From Bacteroidota bacterium (GTDB taxonomy: Bacteria > Bacteroidota > Bacteroidia > Cytophagales > Cyclobacteriaceae): DNA of 64,000 nt. The notes beneath the pieces are model-generated. The model was not told the DNA's origin. It ran no database searches and worked only from the letters and a program-made list of their open reading frames with translations. The DNA lies in assembly GCA_016866385.1 (NCBI GenBank), contig VGMU01000008.1, forward strand, positions 1 to 64,000, in the 5' to 3' direction. Below, piece after piece: positions 18,078 through 27,764 of this stretch. Every line of letters begins with the position of its first letter. The first letter of the stretch is position 1. Position numbers and translations under genes: made by a program.

Positions 18078-19226
18078 TTATTTGTCTACCCAAAAGGCAG
18101 GTCTAATTTTGGAAGCATACAAGGTGCAGTCGGTACATCTCCGTGCGGAAGGATAGTACCCCACGATGGTTGTTCCTACCATCAGGGGTCTTGCTGGCAA
18201 TACCGCCCCACTCCCAAAAATCGTTTGGTAATCTTTTTTTAATACTGCCTCTTCACCTATGACACAATCGTTGAATTTTGGATCTAGGTAATTCCAAGGA
18301 CTTACCTCTGTAAGGTCAATAAATATTCTTCTCTGGCGAATGATCCCCAAACTTACTTGTCCAATTACAGGATTTTTTCCTTCATCTAAGCTGTAGATAT
18401 TGCCTCCAATCAAAGAAGGAAGTGGACTAAATATGGACCCAATATCCTCGGTATTCTTTTTTAAAACTTCCCAAAAAGGCACATCTTCGGAAGAAAGGCC
18501 TTTTTGGGAAATCAAAATGCTGTAACGTTCCATGATCCGTTCGTCGCCCAAGGGAATCTCTGTTATGGTCTGTTGAAATACCAATTGATCCTGGAAGCGT
18601 GAGCTTGTTTCCAACAAAATATTTGGGCTGGGCTGGGTTTTAAAGCAGAGGGCATTTTGTTCAGCTTCTGTTCTATCTCTGACGTCTTTCAATGCAGGCA
18701 CGTAGATGTAGGGTGACCTGATTCTAGGTCTATAAATCCACGTCTCCTCAAAGGTCCACAAAAAATCATCTGCATTGGGGGTACCCTGAGTAGTCACAAA
18801 AACCTCTACCCCTTCCTGATCCTTTTTAAAACCTGAACTAAGAATTTCAGGGGTAATGATAGGTTTTAAGCTTTTTGAAAGGTAGCGCTCCCCAGATTTA
18901 AGCACAATTTCCAAGGTATAGATTTTACTCTCATCAATGTTGCTTTCAAAAAGATAGACCCCTGCCCCTTTTTCCAGCAAAGAATAGGATTGTCCAGCAG
19001 GTCCTTTTAAGGTAACCTTGGCTCCCAATTCAGGCTGCATGGTCTGTGTAGCAGAAAGGGGTACCATGCGGCTAAGCTTCAATTCACTTTTTAGCCCTTC
19101 GGTATCCAAATACCCCTCTACTACCAGAAGTCGAAGTTCGGTCGAAGGAAGCTCCGGGTCATAGGGTGTTCGACAACCCATCAAGATTCCTAGGAGAGCA
19201 ATCACCAAGAGTGTAGTGTATCTCAT
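18078..19226 (-). CDS. DUF4249 family outer-membrane lipoprotein
   Basis: The 382-residue protein has a lipoprotein signal with lipobox LMGC, and the DUF4249 pattern: an early VVEGYLDTEG segment, Ig-like strands, and a C-terminal CxxC (CTDCTL) followed by RPAFW. DUF4249 proteins typically accompany TonB-dependent receptors as surface partners, in the position SusD has in sugar systems. I chose the ATG at 19226; one codon earlier there is only a TTG. The start overlaps the receptor stop by one base (TGATG), so translation is coupled. Confidence 0.88.
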   Translation of the reverse strand: MRYTTLLVIALLGILMGCRTPYDPELPSTELRLLVVEGYLDTEGLKSELKLSRMVPLSATQTMQPELGAKVTLKGPAGQSYSLLEKGAGVYLFESNIDESKIYTLEIVLKSGERYLSKSLKPIITPEILSSGFKKDQEGVEVFVTTQGTPNADDFLWTFEETWIYRPRIRSPYIYVPALKDVRDRTEAEQNALCFKTQPSPNILLETSSRFQDQLVFQQTITEIPLGDERIMERYSILISQKGLSSEDVPFWEVLKKNTEDIGSIFSPLPSLIGGNIYSLDEGKNPVIGQVSLGIIRQRRIFIDLTEVSPWNYLDPKFNDCVIGEEAVLKKDYQTIFGSGAVLPARPLMVGTTIVGYYPSARRCTDCTLYASKIRPAFWVDK

Positions 19227-21958
19227 CAAAATCTAAAATTATATGTGATAAAGGGAATGGGTTCGGCAAATATTGCCAATTGATACCCTTTCAACTTTCC
19301 TCCTTCAGGGACATAGTACACCGAGTAGGCATTGTCTCTTCCCAAGATATTGTATATCCCAAAAGACCAAGAAGCATGAGCCAATTTGGCAATCTTATGA
19401 TTGCCTTCTAGATTCACCGAAAAATCCAATCTAAAGTAATCTGGCACCCTGAAGGCATTTCGTTCTGAGAAATAAACGCGCTCTGATCCTGCATAGTCAA
19501 ATTTGGCTATAGGTAAGGTCACTGGCCTTCCGGTACTGTATTTGCCAGCTAGAGTCACATTGAGCCTCTTGCTCAGCTCTAGGTTACTGACTAGGTTGGC
19601 ATTATGTGGCTGGTCAAAATTACTGGGGTACCACTTGGAACCATTGATTTGTTCTTTTCTCTCGCTAGGGTCTGTTTGCAACAAGGACCTACTGCAGGTA
19701 TACGCTAAGGAACCGTTGAGTTTTCCTCTGGTTTTTTTCATGTAGAGCTCTAGTCCATAGGCCTTTCCCTGTGTGACCAAGACGTCTTGTTCTATGCGTT
19801 GGTTGAGCACAATACTTGCTCCAGAGCGATAGTCTAGCAAGCGCTCCATAGTCCTGTAGTAGAGTTCAGCCGAAAACTCTAACGCCCCTTGTTGGGAACT
19901 TGTGACATATCCTAGGGCATATTGAATTCCAAGTTGAGGGGCCAAGAAAGAATCGCTCAACTTCCAGGTGTCGGTAGGTGTGACTACAGAGGAATTGCTC
20001 AGCAAATGGATGTTTTGTCTCATGGAATTAATCCCTGCTTTGATGGATGAATTTCTAGAAATCGCATAGCGCCCAGATAGCCGCAACTCGGGCCCGTGGT
20101 AGGTCTGCACATTTTCACCTGCATCGTAATTTTGCTCTCCTGTAATATTTTCACTCAAATAGGGTTCGTCTTTCGCATAAATAGGGAGCACTTGCGGGCC
20201 TAGGAAGGTATAGAGGTTGTATCTCAAACCCGCACTAAGAGACCATTTTTCGTTGATCTCTAGTTCATCTCCCAAGAAAATTGACCAATCCATGGCATGT
20301 TCTTGTGCTAATTCGTCGGGGATTACCCCGCTTGATTCCCCAAAGGGCAGTAGCCTACCTGGATTGAGTTGGTAGCGAATGCCATGTACCCCATAGGTCA
20401 ACAGGTGTTTTTCTCCTTTCTCTTGTCGGAAATTTGCCTTAAGAAATTGCTGCTTGAGATCAAATTGATAGCGGTAAGCATTCAGGGGATTGTCTTCTCC
20501 TTCTACGTTAAAGGCATAGGCATCTTGCCCTACAGAGAAGGTCGCTTCCAAGTCATCCGAAAAATAATGGGTCCAAGAAATCGCTACATTTTTATTGGAA
20601 TAACTGTATACGGTATCTGGATCAAATTGAAACTCATCTTTGCTGTAGTACCCGGATACTCGAAGTGCATCTTTTTCCCCGAGTTGATGGGTGACGGTTC
20701 CATTAAAATCTCCAAAAGATGCCCTACTAGCTCCTAAGTCGATCTTATCTGCTAAAAAGTCAAGTAACCAATCCGAATACGTCAAGCGTGATCCCAGGAC
20801 AAAGGTAGTGTTTTGTCCTATGGGGCCTTCTAAGCTAAAGCGACTCGTCATGGGCCCAATCCCCCCAGATCCTCCGATTTTATCTGTTCTCCCTTTTTTG
20901 GGAGTTACTTGCAAGACGGAAGATAACCTCCCTCCTAAGTTTGAAGGGATACCTGATTTGTACAGTTCCACTCCCTGTACCATATCTGAATTGATGGCTG
21001 AAAAAAATCCAAATAAGTGTGAGGGATTAAACAAGGTATTTTGGTCCAGAAGGATGAGGTTTTGATCGGCGGCACCTCCACGGACATTGAAACCAACAGA
21101 AGCTTCCCCGGCAGTATTTACTCCTGGCATGGTCAGAAGTCCTTTGATGATATCTACTTCCCCCATGACTGCAGGTAATCTTCTCATTTCTTGCACCGAT
21201 AGGGACTGTACCCCCATTTCTGGACGAGAGACATTGGTCAATGCCCCAGAGCGCACCACCACCTCACTAAGAGAAAAAATCCCCTCACCTATATTAAGTT
21301 CTAAAACGGCATCCCCAAGTACATCCAAGAGTCGTTGCTCGGTATATCCCCCTATGTTTTGAATATACAGGGTCGTGTATCCTTTAGGCAAAACCAGATC
21401 AAACTCACCTTCTTTATTGGTGATGGTTTGTCGCATGGACTCCTTTTCGTAGACGATGGCCCCTTCAATGGCTTGATTATTTTCCAAGCTTTTTACTACT
21501 CCAGAAAGTTTAGCTTCGGTACCAAGACCTGGCCTGCCAATCACGTACCGTCTATTTCTTACGAATTCGTCTTGAGGAGATGCGCTATTCAAAGCGGATG
21601 AGGTGCTTGCTTGAAAATAATTAGGCAAGAATTCTACAGGAAATTTTCCGCCTTTAAGAATATACACCTCTTTTTGAGCAGAAATGGAAAAATTCAGATC
21701 CGTTTTTAAGAAAATAATTCCCAAGACATCCTCTAATTTGTCTCCATTCGCTTGAAGATTTACGGTCAATTGTGAAACATCCTCCGAATGGTAAATAAAT
21801 CTATAGGGGGTTTCCTTCTCTATCAATTCGGCAAATCGTTGGAAAGAAATACCTGCGAACAATCCAGTAACTTCTTTATCCTGCTGTCCAAAAGCAGGGA
21901 AGCAGGCCATGAAAGCCAGGAAAAAAGCTAAAAGGATGCGGTGGTATTTAAGGGACAT
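19226..21958 (-). CDS. STN-domain TonB-dependent receptor
   Basis: The 910-residue outer-membrane protein starts with a signal peptide (1-24), then a secretin/TonB N-terminal (STN) domain at about 30-105, a carboxypeptidase-regulatory-like domain at about 150-225, a plug domain (MRRLPAVMGEVDIIK, MPGV, FNVRGGAADQNLILLDQ) at about 255-370, and a beta-barrel ending in aromatic Phe (TYNFRF). It should import or bind an unknown ligand with energy from TonB. STN domains usually signal to a FecR-like anti-sigma factor, but none is in the neighbourhood. It overlaps both operon neighbours by one base. Confidence 0.93.
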   Translation of the reverse strand: MSLKYHRILLAFFLAFMACFPAFGQQDKEVTGLFAGISFQRFAELIEKETPYRFIYHSEDVSQLTVNLQANGDKLEDVLGIIFLKTDLNFSISAQKEVYILKGGKFPVEFLPNYFQASTSSALNSASPQDEFVRNRRYVIGRPGLGTEAKLSGVVKSLENNQAIEGAIVYEKESMRQTITNKEGEFDLVLPKGYTTLYIQNIGGYTEQRLLDVLGDAVLELNIGEGIFSLSEVVVRSGALTNVSRPEMGVQSLSVQEMRRLPAVMGEVDIIKGLLTMPGVNTAGEASVGFNVRGGAADQNLILLDQNTLFNPSHLFGFFSAINSDMVQGVELYKSGIPSNLGGRLSSVLQVTPKKGRTDKIGGSGGIGPMTSRFSLEGPIGQNTTFVLGSRLTYSDWLLDFLADKIDLGASRASFGDFNGTVTHQLGEKDALRVSGYYSKDEFQFDPDTVYSYSNKNVAISWTHYFSDDLEATFSVGQDAYAFNVEGEDNPLNAYRYQFDLKQQFLKANFRQEKGEKHLLTYGVHGIRYQLNPGRLLPFGESSGVIPDELAQEHAMDWSIFLGDELEINEKWSLSAGLRYNLYTFLGPQVLPIYAKDEPYLSENITGEQNYDAGENVQTYHGPELRLSGRYAISRNSSIKAGINSMRQNIHLLSNSSVVTPTDTWKLSDSFLAPQLGIQYALGYVTSSQQGALEFSAELYYRTMERLLDYRSGASIVLNQRIEQDVLVTQGKAYGLELYMKKTRGKLNGSLAYTCSRSLLQTDPSERKEQINGSKWYPSNFDQPHNANLVSNLELSKRLNVTLAGKYSTGRPVTLPIAKFDYAGSERVYFSERNAFRVPDYFRLDFSVNLEGNHKIAKLAHASWSFGIYNILGRDNAYSVYYVPEGGKLKGYQLAIFAEPIPFITYNFRF

Positions 21959-22662
21959 TATTTTGTGCTAGAATAGGATACTATAAATTTCAAAAAGGCA
22001 GGGGGTGATTTCTTGAAAGACAAGCCTTTTGATTTCACTTCTTTCTTCCCTATTTTTTGGTCGAGGCCTAAAACAACATAGGCATCCGAGGCCTTTTTTA
22101 TAGGATGGAAGCCCCCCTCCTGGTAAAGAAAATAATCTACTTTTTCGAGGTATTCTTCTTGAAACCTAGAGATTTCTCGAAGGGCTTTGGTGGTCTTGTA
22201 GGGCTTGGAAAGCGCTATGGTTTTTTTCTCTTCCAGCACCTGATAGATCCCATTTCCATGGTGTGGGTAGCTTTCATTTCCTGAGAAAAAACGAAAGTGG
22301 TCTCCATTTCCAAGAACAAACCCATCTATTTTTTCAGGCTTGATCAAGATCTTCTGGTTGAATATGGGATGAAAAGTAAGTAACTGGTCCTGGTAACTAT
22401 CGTAAAGCAAGGGAACATCGGGATAAGTAATGCCATTGATTCGGAGCGTTCCTCTCTCAAATTGCCTAGAGATATGGTAAGGGTCACCTTTGATGAAAAG
22501 GGAGGGCTCGGCATATTGCCCACCAGTGATGAGTTCCTGAAAATAAGGAATCTCCTCTCTATAGGCACTCAAGTAGGGCAAATCAGCACGAACTACCTGG
22601 GCAAAATCCAAGACAGGTAGAAAAAGGAAGGTGCTAAAGAATAAAAATTGTATTTTTCGCAT
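21958..22662 (-). CDS. exported protein of unknown function, first gene of the TonB/DUF4249 operon
   Basis: The 234-residue protein has a signal peptide (about 1-21, ending DFAQ). The remainder is rich in beta strands and aromatic residues, with LLYDSYQDQLLTFHP and a C-terminal basic stretch GKKEVKSKGLSFKKSPP. I do not recognise the family. Its TAA overlaps the ATG of the TonB receptor (TAATG), so the four genes 22662 to 16469 form one coupled unit. It may be a periplasmic or outer-membrane accessory of the receptor. Confidence 0.75.
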   Translation of the reverse strand: MRKIQFLFFSTFLFLPVLDFAQVVRADLPYLSAYREEIPYFQELITGGQYAEPSLFIKGDPYHISRQFERGTLRINGITYPDVPLLYDSYQDQLLTFHPIFNQKILIKPEKIDGFVLGNGDHFRFFSGNESYPHHGNGIYQVLEEKKTIALSKPYKTTKALREISRFQEEYLEKVDYFLYQEGGFHPIKKASDAYVVLGLDQKIGKKEVKSKGLSFKKSPPAFLKFIVSYSSTK

Positions 22663-22758
22663 ACTGAAAAATACGATTGAAAATTCTTATAATTCTTATT
22701 TATTCAGAATATGTTTAAATGGTCAATGGCTAGGTTAAACGGAATAGAATCTACTACG

Positions 22759-23679
22759 ATGCACTTAAGAAGACAGTTTCTCAAAACCCTTGCTGTAGCT
22801 CCACTGGCAGTTACCTCCATTCCCTTGGCTCAGGCAAATCCTATAAAAAAAAGGGACACGCAATTTAAATTTTCCTTAAACACCAGCACCATCAGGGGCC
22901 AAAAGTTATCCCTGCCTCAGATGATTGACCTTGCGGCAAGAGCCGGATATGACGGCATTGAACCCTGGATGATGGAGATAGAGGCTTATCAAAAGGAGGG
23001 ATATAGCATAGCTTCCCTCAAAAAGCGGATTCGAGATGCGGGGATAGAACTGGTAGATTGCATAGGATTTCCGACTTGGTTGGCACAAGATGAGACGAAG
23101 AGTAAGCAGGGGTTTGAGCAAATGGAAAAAGAAATGGGGCTCTTGGCAGAATTGGGCTGTACCCGAGTCGCTGCACCTGCGATTGGAGCGGAGGCCCCGT
23201 TGGATTTGCTCCAAGCAGGAGAAAAATACAAGCGCTTGTTGACATTAGGCAGGAAAACTGGAGTCATGCCCCAATTGGAATTTTGGGGTGCATTTCCCGC
23301 TTTCTATCATTTGGCGCAAGCCATGGCCGTGGCAGCAGCTGCGGACGATGCAGATGCGAAAATTTTAGCGGACGTTTACCACTTATTTCGCGGGGGTTCG
23401 GGATTTGAAGGATTAGAATTGCTAGATGGGCAAGCCATAGACATATTTCATCTCAATGATTTCCCTAAAGACATTCCTAGAACCAGCCAACAGGACAAGG
23501 ATAGGGTCTTTCCTGGGGATGGGGGTGCACCTATGGAGGAACTTGCAAATCGCTTACGAGACAAGGGAGGGGAAATCATTTTATCCCTAGAACTTTTTAA
23601 TCCAAGCTATTACCAAATGGATGCTGATTATGTAGTAAAAACGGGACTAGAAAAAATGAAGCTTTTCTTTACGTCTTAA
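22759..23679 (+). CDS. sugar phosphate isomerase/epimerase family protein, Tat-type signal
   Basis: The 306-residue protein is a xylose-isomerase-like TIM barrel: GYDGIEPWMMEIEAY, a DCIGFPTWLAQDE segment, QLEFWG, ILADVYHLFRGG, FHLNDFP and LSLELFNPSYY supply the Glu, Asp and His ligands typical of the metal site in this superfamily. I chose the ATG at 22759 because it places RRQFLKTLA directly at the N-terminus, a twin-arginine signal for export of the folded enzyme; an ATG 16 codons earlier would bury it. The substrate is unknown; inosose or keto-sugar isomerases are relatives. It is read divergently from the TonB operon. Confidence 0.83.
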   Translation: MHLRRQFLKTLAVAPLAVTSIPLAQANPIKKRDTQFKFSLNTSTIRGQKLSLPQMIDLAARAGYDGIEPWMMEIEAYQKEGYSIASLKKRIRDAGIELVDCIGFPTWLAQDETKSKQGFEQMEKEMGLLAELGCTRVAAPAIGAEAPLDLLQAGEKYKRLLTLGRKTGVMPQLEFWGAFPAFYHLAQAMAVAAAADDADAKILADVYHLFRGGSGFEGLELLDGQAIDIFHLNDFPKDIPRTSQQDKDRVFPGDGGAPMEELANRLRDKGGEIILSLELFNPSYYQMDADYVVKTGLEKMKLFFTS

Positions 23680-23704
23680 AAAACGAAGAAATTTGAGCAC
23701 TCCC

Positions 23705-24256
23705 TTACATGACAAACCCTACGCGGAAAACATAGGGTTCATTGTAATAGGAATTGAGATTGGAATAATTGAGATTATACAAAAAAGTGAAGTTTGCACC
23801 TCCTCTTGAGCCAAAGGGAGCAAAATATCCAGCTCCAAGAAAAAGAGATTCTGACCATGTTCTTTCAAAGCTATCCTTTGCATATGAATAGGCATTCCAA
23901 TTGATCGATTCTAGTTCGGAATAAGCAAAAATATTGGGCAATATATTGTACCGAGCAAATGCCCTAGCTCCGTAAGAAGATCCAGCAGCACCTTGAAAAC
24001 GGGAATCGTCGTAATATTGGTAAGTCAGCCCTAGCCCAGTCGAAGCTTTCTCATTTACCATGATCCCTGCAAGCGGGGAAATGTCAATGAGGGTAACTGT
24101 CCCAAACTGCAGTCCGAGATTGCCCCCATAGTACATCCTATCTTTTAGCACAAAGGGGACTTCAGGATCAATTTCTCTTTGCGCGAAAGATGACAAGGGA
24201 AGGGCTGTAATGCCTAAAAAAATCAGAAAAAATATTTTATTTTTCCACCACCACAT
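23705..24256 (-). CDS. probable outer-membrane beta-barrel protein, unknown function
   Basis: The 183-residue protein has a signal peptide (about 1-25, ending SSFAQ) and a series of amphipathic strands with Gly and aromatic residues (MYYGGNLGLQFGTV, TGLGLTYQYYDD, SLFLGAGYFAPFG, FTFLYNLNYSNLN), ending in FRVGFVM, all as in small outer-membrane barrels. I do not recognise a named gene. It overlaps the ftsB-like gene by 20 bp, so it is translated from the same message. Confidence 0.78.
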   Translation of the reverse strand: MWWWKNKIFFLIFLGITALPLSSFAQREIDPEVPFVLKDRMYYGGNLGLQFGTVTLIDISPLAGIMVNEKASTGLGLTYQYYDDSRFQGAAGSSYGARAFARYNILPNIFAYSELESINWNAYSYAKDSFERTWSESLFLGAGYFAPFGSRGGANFTFLYNLNYSNLNSYYNEPYVFRVGFVM

Positions 24257-24524
24257 AAAGATCCTCGGTAGGCTTTTTCATCAAGTACTTTTCTCGAGCA
24301 AATTTTTCTAAGAGCTCCGGATTGCCCATCAGTTCTTTTTGTTGCTGAAGTAAGTGTGCCTTTTTCTCCACATAAAAAACTTTCTGATCCTCCAAATCCC
24401 AAAGTTGCTTGGTAAGCTGGTAGTGATTGGTCAGACTATTGGAATCAATAAACAGCATCCAAAACAAAAAAGAAAGGGAGGCCAAGACGTAAAAATTTCT
24501 ACCGTATTTTAAGAACTTCTCCAT
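24237..24524 (-). CDS. septum formation initiator family protein (FtsB/DivIC-like)
   Basis: The 95-residue product starts with a short cytoplasmic tail, one membrane helix (NFYVLASLSFLFWMLFID) and a coiled coil, LTKQLWDLEDQKVFYVEKK region, ending with the typical ALxxFAREKYLMKKPTEDLYVV motif of FtsB/DivIC, which joins FtsL and FtsQ in the divisome. I chose the ATG at 24524; ten codons earlier the frame opens only with TTG. As in other Bacteroidota it lies behind eno; a strong terminator stands between. Confidence 0.9.
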   Translation of the reverse strand: MEKFLKYGRNFYVLASLSFLFWMLFIDSNSLTNHYQLTKQLWDLEDQKVFYVEKKAHLLQQQKELMGNPELLEKFAREKYLMKKPTEDLYVVVEK

Positions 24525-24563
24525 AGAAAGGAAATAATACGAACGAATATACAAATATCATGC

Positions 24564-24595
24564 AAAAAAAGACAGTCCCGGATTTCCGGGACTGT
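24564..24595 (-). terminator. intrinsic terminator after eno
   Basis: On the minus strand an 11-bp stem ACAGTCCCGGA/TCCGGGACTGT with a tiny loop is followed by seven T. Strong terminator. Confidence 0.93.
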
Positions 24596-24617
24596 TGATT
24601 TTATTGAGAACTGTCAA

Positions 24618-25904
<1,287 letters not shown>

Positions 25905-25922
25905 TTAAAAGGTTTGTTAGCA

Positions 25923-27020
25923 TTAATTTTTATTCATCAAAGAAACAAAATCGTCAAACAGGTAGCGAGAATCGTGCGGTCCTGGAGAAGATTCTGGGTG
26001 ATATTGAACAGAGAAAGCAGGTTTATTTTTAAGGCGAATTCCTGCTACCGTATGATCATTCAAATGTACGTGGGTGATTTCCACTTGAGCGCATTGCTCA
26101 GCCGCTTCGCGGACCACATTGAATCCATGATTTTGGGACGTGATTTCGCTTTTTCCTGAGGTTAAATTTTTTATCGGGTGATTGAGCCCGCGATGCCCGT
26201 GGTGCATTTTATAGGTAGGAATTCCTACCGATGCGGCAAGAAGCTGATGGCCCAAGCAAATGCCAAAAACAGGTTTTCCCGTGCTTAAAATCTGAGTAAC
26301 TGTGGATACAGCATAGTCCATAACAGCAGGATCACCAGGTCCATTGGATAGAAAATATCCGTCTGGATTCCATTCTTCCATTTCCTGAAGACTGGTTTTA
26401 GCAGGAAATACCTTACAATATACTCCTCTACTTGCCAGATTTCGAAGAATATTCTTTTTGATCCCAAAATCGAGGCAAGCTACTTTGATGGGTACATTGG
26501 CCTCGCCAAAAAAATAAGGTTCTTGGGTGCAGACTTGAGAAGAAAGCTCTAAGCCATTCATGTCTGGTACTTTGGCCAAGGCCGCAGCAAGTCCTGTTAG
26601 GTCTCCCTCATATTCGGAGCTGATGATGGCATTCATGGCCCCTCTGTCGCGCAGGTGTCGCACCAGCTTTCGGGTATCAATATCGGCGATACCTGTGATG
26701 CCAGCTTGTACCAAATAATCCTGCAGGGAACCCGAAGCATCTATTCTGGAAAATACCTCAGAGAAACTATTGACTACAATTCCAGCAACACAAGGATGAT
26801 TGGATTCTACTTCTTCGGGATGTACACCATAATTTCCAATGTGTGAGGTAGAAGTGACTACGATTTGTCCTGTGTAGGAAGGATCTGTATAAATCTCCTG
26901 GTATCCAGTCATTCCAGTATTGAAGCAGATTTCACCTCCATTGGTGCCTGGAGCACCTATGAGTGATCCATAAAAAACAGTTCCATCAGCGAGAAGGAGA
27001 GTAGCGTTCTTTTTAATCAT
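25923..27020 (-). CDS. carA: carbamoyl-phosphate synthase small (glutaminase) subunit
   Basis: CarA frees ammonia from glutamine for carbamoyl phosphate, the start of pyrimidine and arginine synthesis. The 365-residue protein has the CarA N-terminal domain (about 1-175) and a class-I glutamine amidotransferase domain with the nucleophile Cys in PVFGICLGHQLL and the His/Glu pair in QYHPESSPGP. The partner carB is not in the window. A terminator separates it from rplQ upstream, and it reads into eno. Confidence 0.97.
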   Translation of the reverse strand: MIKKNATLLLADGTVFYGSLIGAPGTNGGEICFNTGMTGYQEIYTDPSYTGQIVVTSTSHIGNYGVHPEEVESNHPCVAGIVVNSFSEVFSRIDASGSLQDYLVQAGITGIADIDTRKLVRHLRDRGAMNAIISSEYEGDLTGLAAALAKVPDMNGLELSSQVCTQEPYFFGEANVPIKVACLDFGIKKNILRNLASRGVYCKVFPAKTSLQEMEEWNPDGYFLSNGPGDPAVMDYAVSTVTQILSTGKPVFGICLGHQLLAASVGIPTYKMHHGHRGLNHPIKNLTSGKSEITSQNHGFNVVREAAEQCAQVEITHVHLNDHTVAGIRLKNKPAFSVQYHPESSPGPHDSRYLFDDFVSLMNKN

Positions 27021-27036
27021 GATTTTGGCGATTGGG

Positions 27037-27044
27037 CAAAGGTA
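27037..27044 (-). promoter_or_regulatory. possible -7 box of a carA promoter
   Basis: On the minus strand TACCTTTG matches the Bacteroidota -7 box exactly, 17 bp before the carA ATG. No good -33 box stands at the right distance, so this is tentative. Confidence 0.4.
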
Positions 27045-27080
27045 ATAAATCTTAGGAAGCCATAAGAGAGACTAAGGCAT

Positions 27081-27112
27081 AAAAAAAGGATTGAACTTGG
27101 TCCAATCCTTTT
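27081..27112 (-). terminator. intrinsic terminator after rplQ
   Basis: On the minus strand a stem AAAGGATTG/CAATCCTTT, loop about 9 nt, is followed by a run of T. It ends the S10-spc-alpha transcription unit. Confidence 0.88.
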
Positions 27113-27132
27113 GATGTGAAATTACTTTCCAC

Positions 27133-27759
27133 TTATTTTTCTTCAGTTTCCCCTTCTGCAGATGCATCAGGTGCTTCTGACTCCTCTGAGGTGGCTTCTG
27201 CCACCGGAGTTTCCGCCTCCTCAACAACTTCAGCTACAGGAATGACCCCCTCTTCTACAGCCTCTTCTGCTACAACTGGAGCCTCTTCCACCGCAGTTGC
27301 TTTGGCAGTTACGGCAGCAGGAGTACTTGGAGTAGTACCTGAAGATCTTCTTGATCTTCTGGTAGTCTTTTTCGCAGGCTTGGCATCCTTCAACATCAGT
27401 TCGTTGAAATCTACTAATTCGATAATACACATTTCTGCATTATCTCCTAGACGAAATCCTGTCTTGATGATTCTGGTGTAACCTCCTGGTCGAGTTCCTA
27501 CCTTTTCCACTACCTCACCGAAAAGCTCCTTGATAGCCTCCTTACTTTTCAGGTAGGAGAAAGCAATTCTTCTATTGTGGGTGGTGTCTTCCTTGGCTCT
27601 AGTCACCAAAGGTTCAACAAACTTTTTCAATTCTTTCGCCTTGGCAAGCGTAGTAGAAATACGCTTATGAAGAATCAGGGAAGATGCCATGTTGGAAAGC
27701 ATAGCTTTTCTATGCGAAGCAGTCCTACCCAGGTGGTTTATTTTCTTACCGTGTCTCAT
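27133..27759 (-). CDS. rplQ: 50S ribosomal protein L17 with long acidic tail
   Basis: L17 binds 23S rRNA at the exit side of the large subunit. The first 120 residues are ordinary L17 ([20 protein letters not shown] start, TRPGGYTRI motif). From about residue 130 a tail of roughly 80 residues follows: first a basic stretch ([11 protein letters not shown]), then an Ala/Val/Glu-rich acidic stretch up to the end. Extended L17 tails occur in Bacteroidota; the role is unknown. It is the last gene of the alpha cluster, 5 bp behind rpoA. Confidence 0.96.
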   Translation of the reverse strand: MRHGKKINHLGRTASHRKAMLSNMASSLILHKRISTTLAKAKELKKFVEPLVTRAKEDTTHNRRIAFSYLKSKEAIKELFGEVVEKVGTRPGGYTRIIKTGFRLGDNAEMCIIELVDFNELMLKDAKPAKKTTRRSRRSSGTTPSTPAAVTAKATAVEEAPVVAEEAVEEGVIPVAEVVEEAETPVAEATSEESEAPDASAEGETEEK

Positions 27760-27764
27760 TGTTA

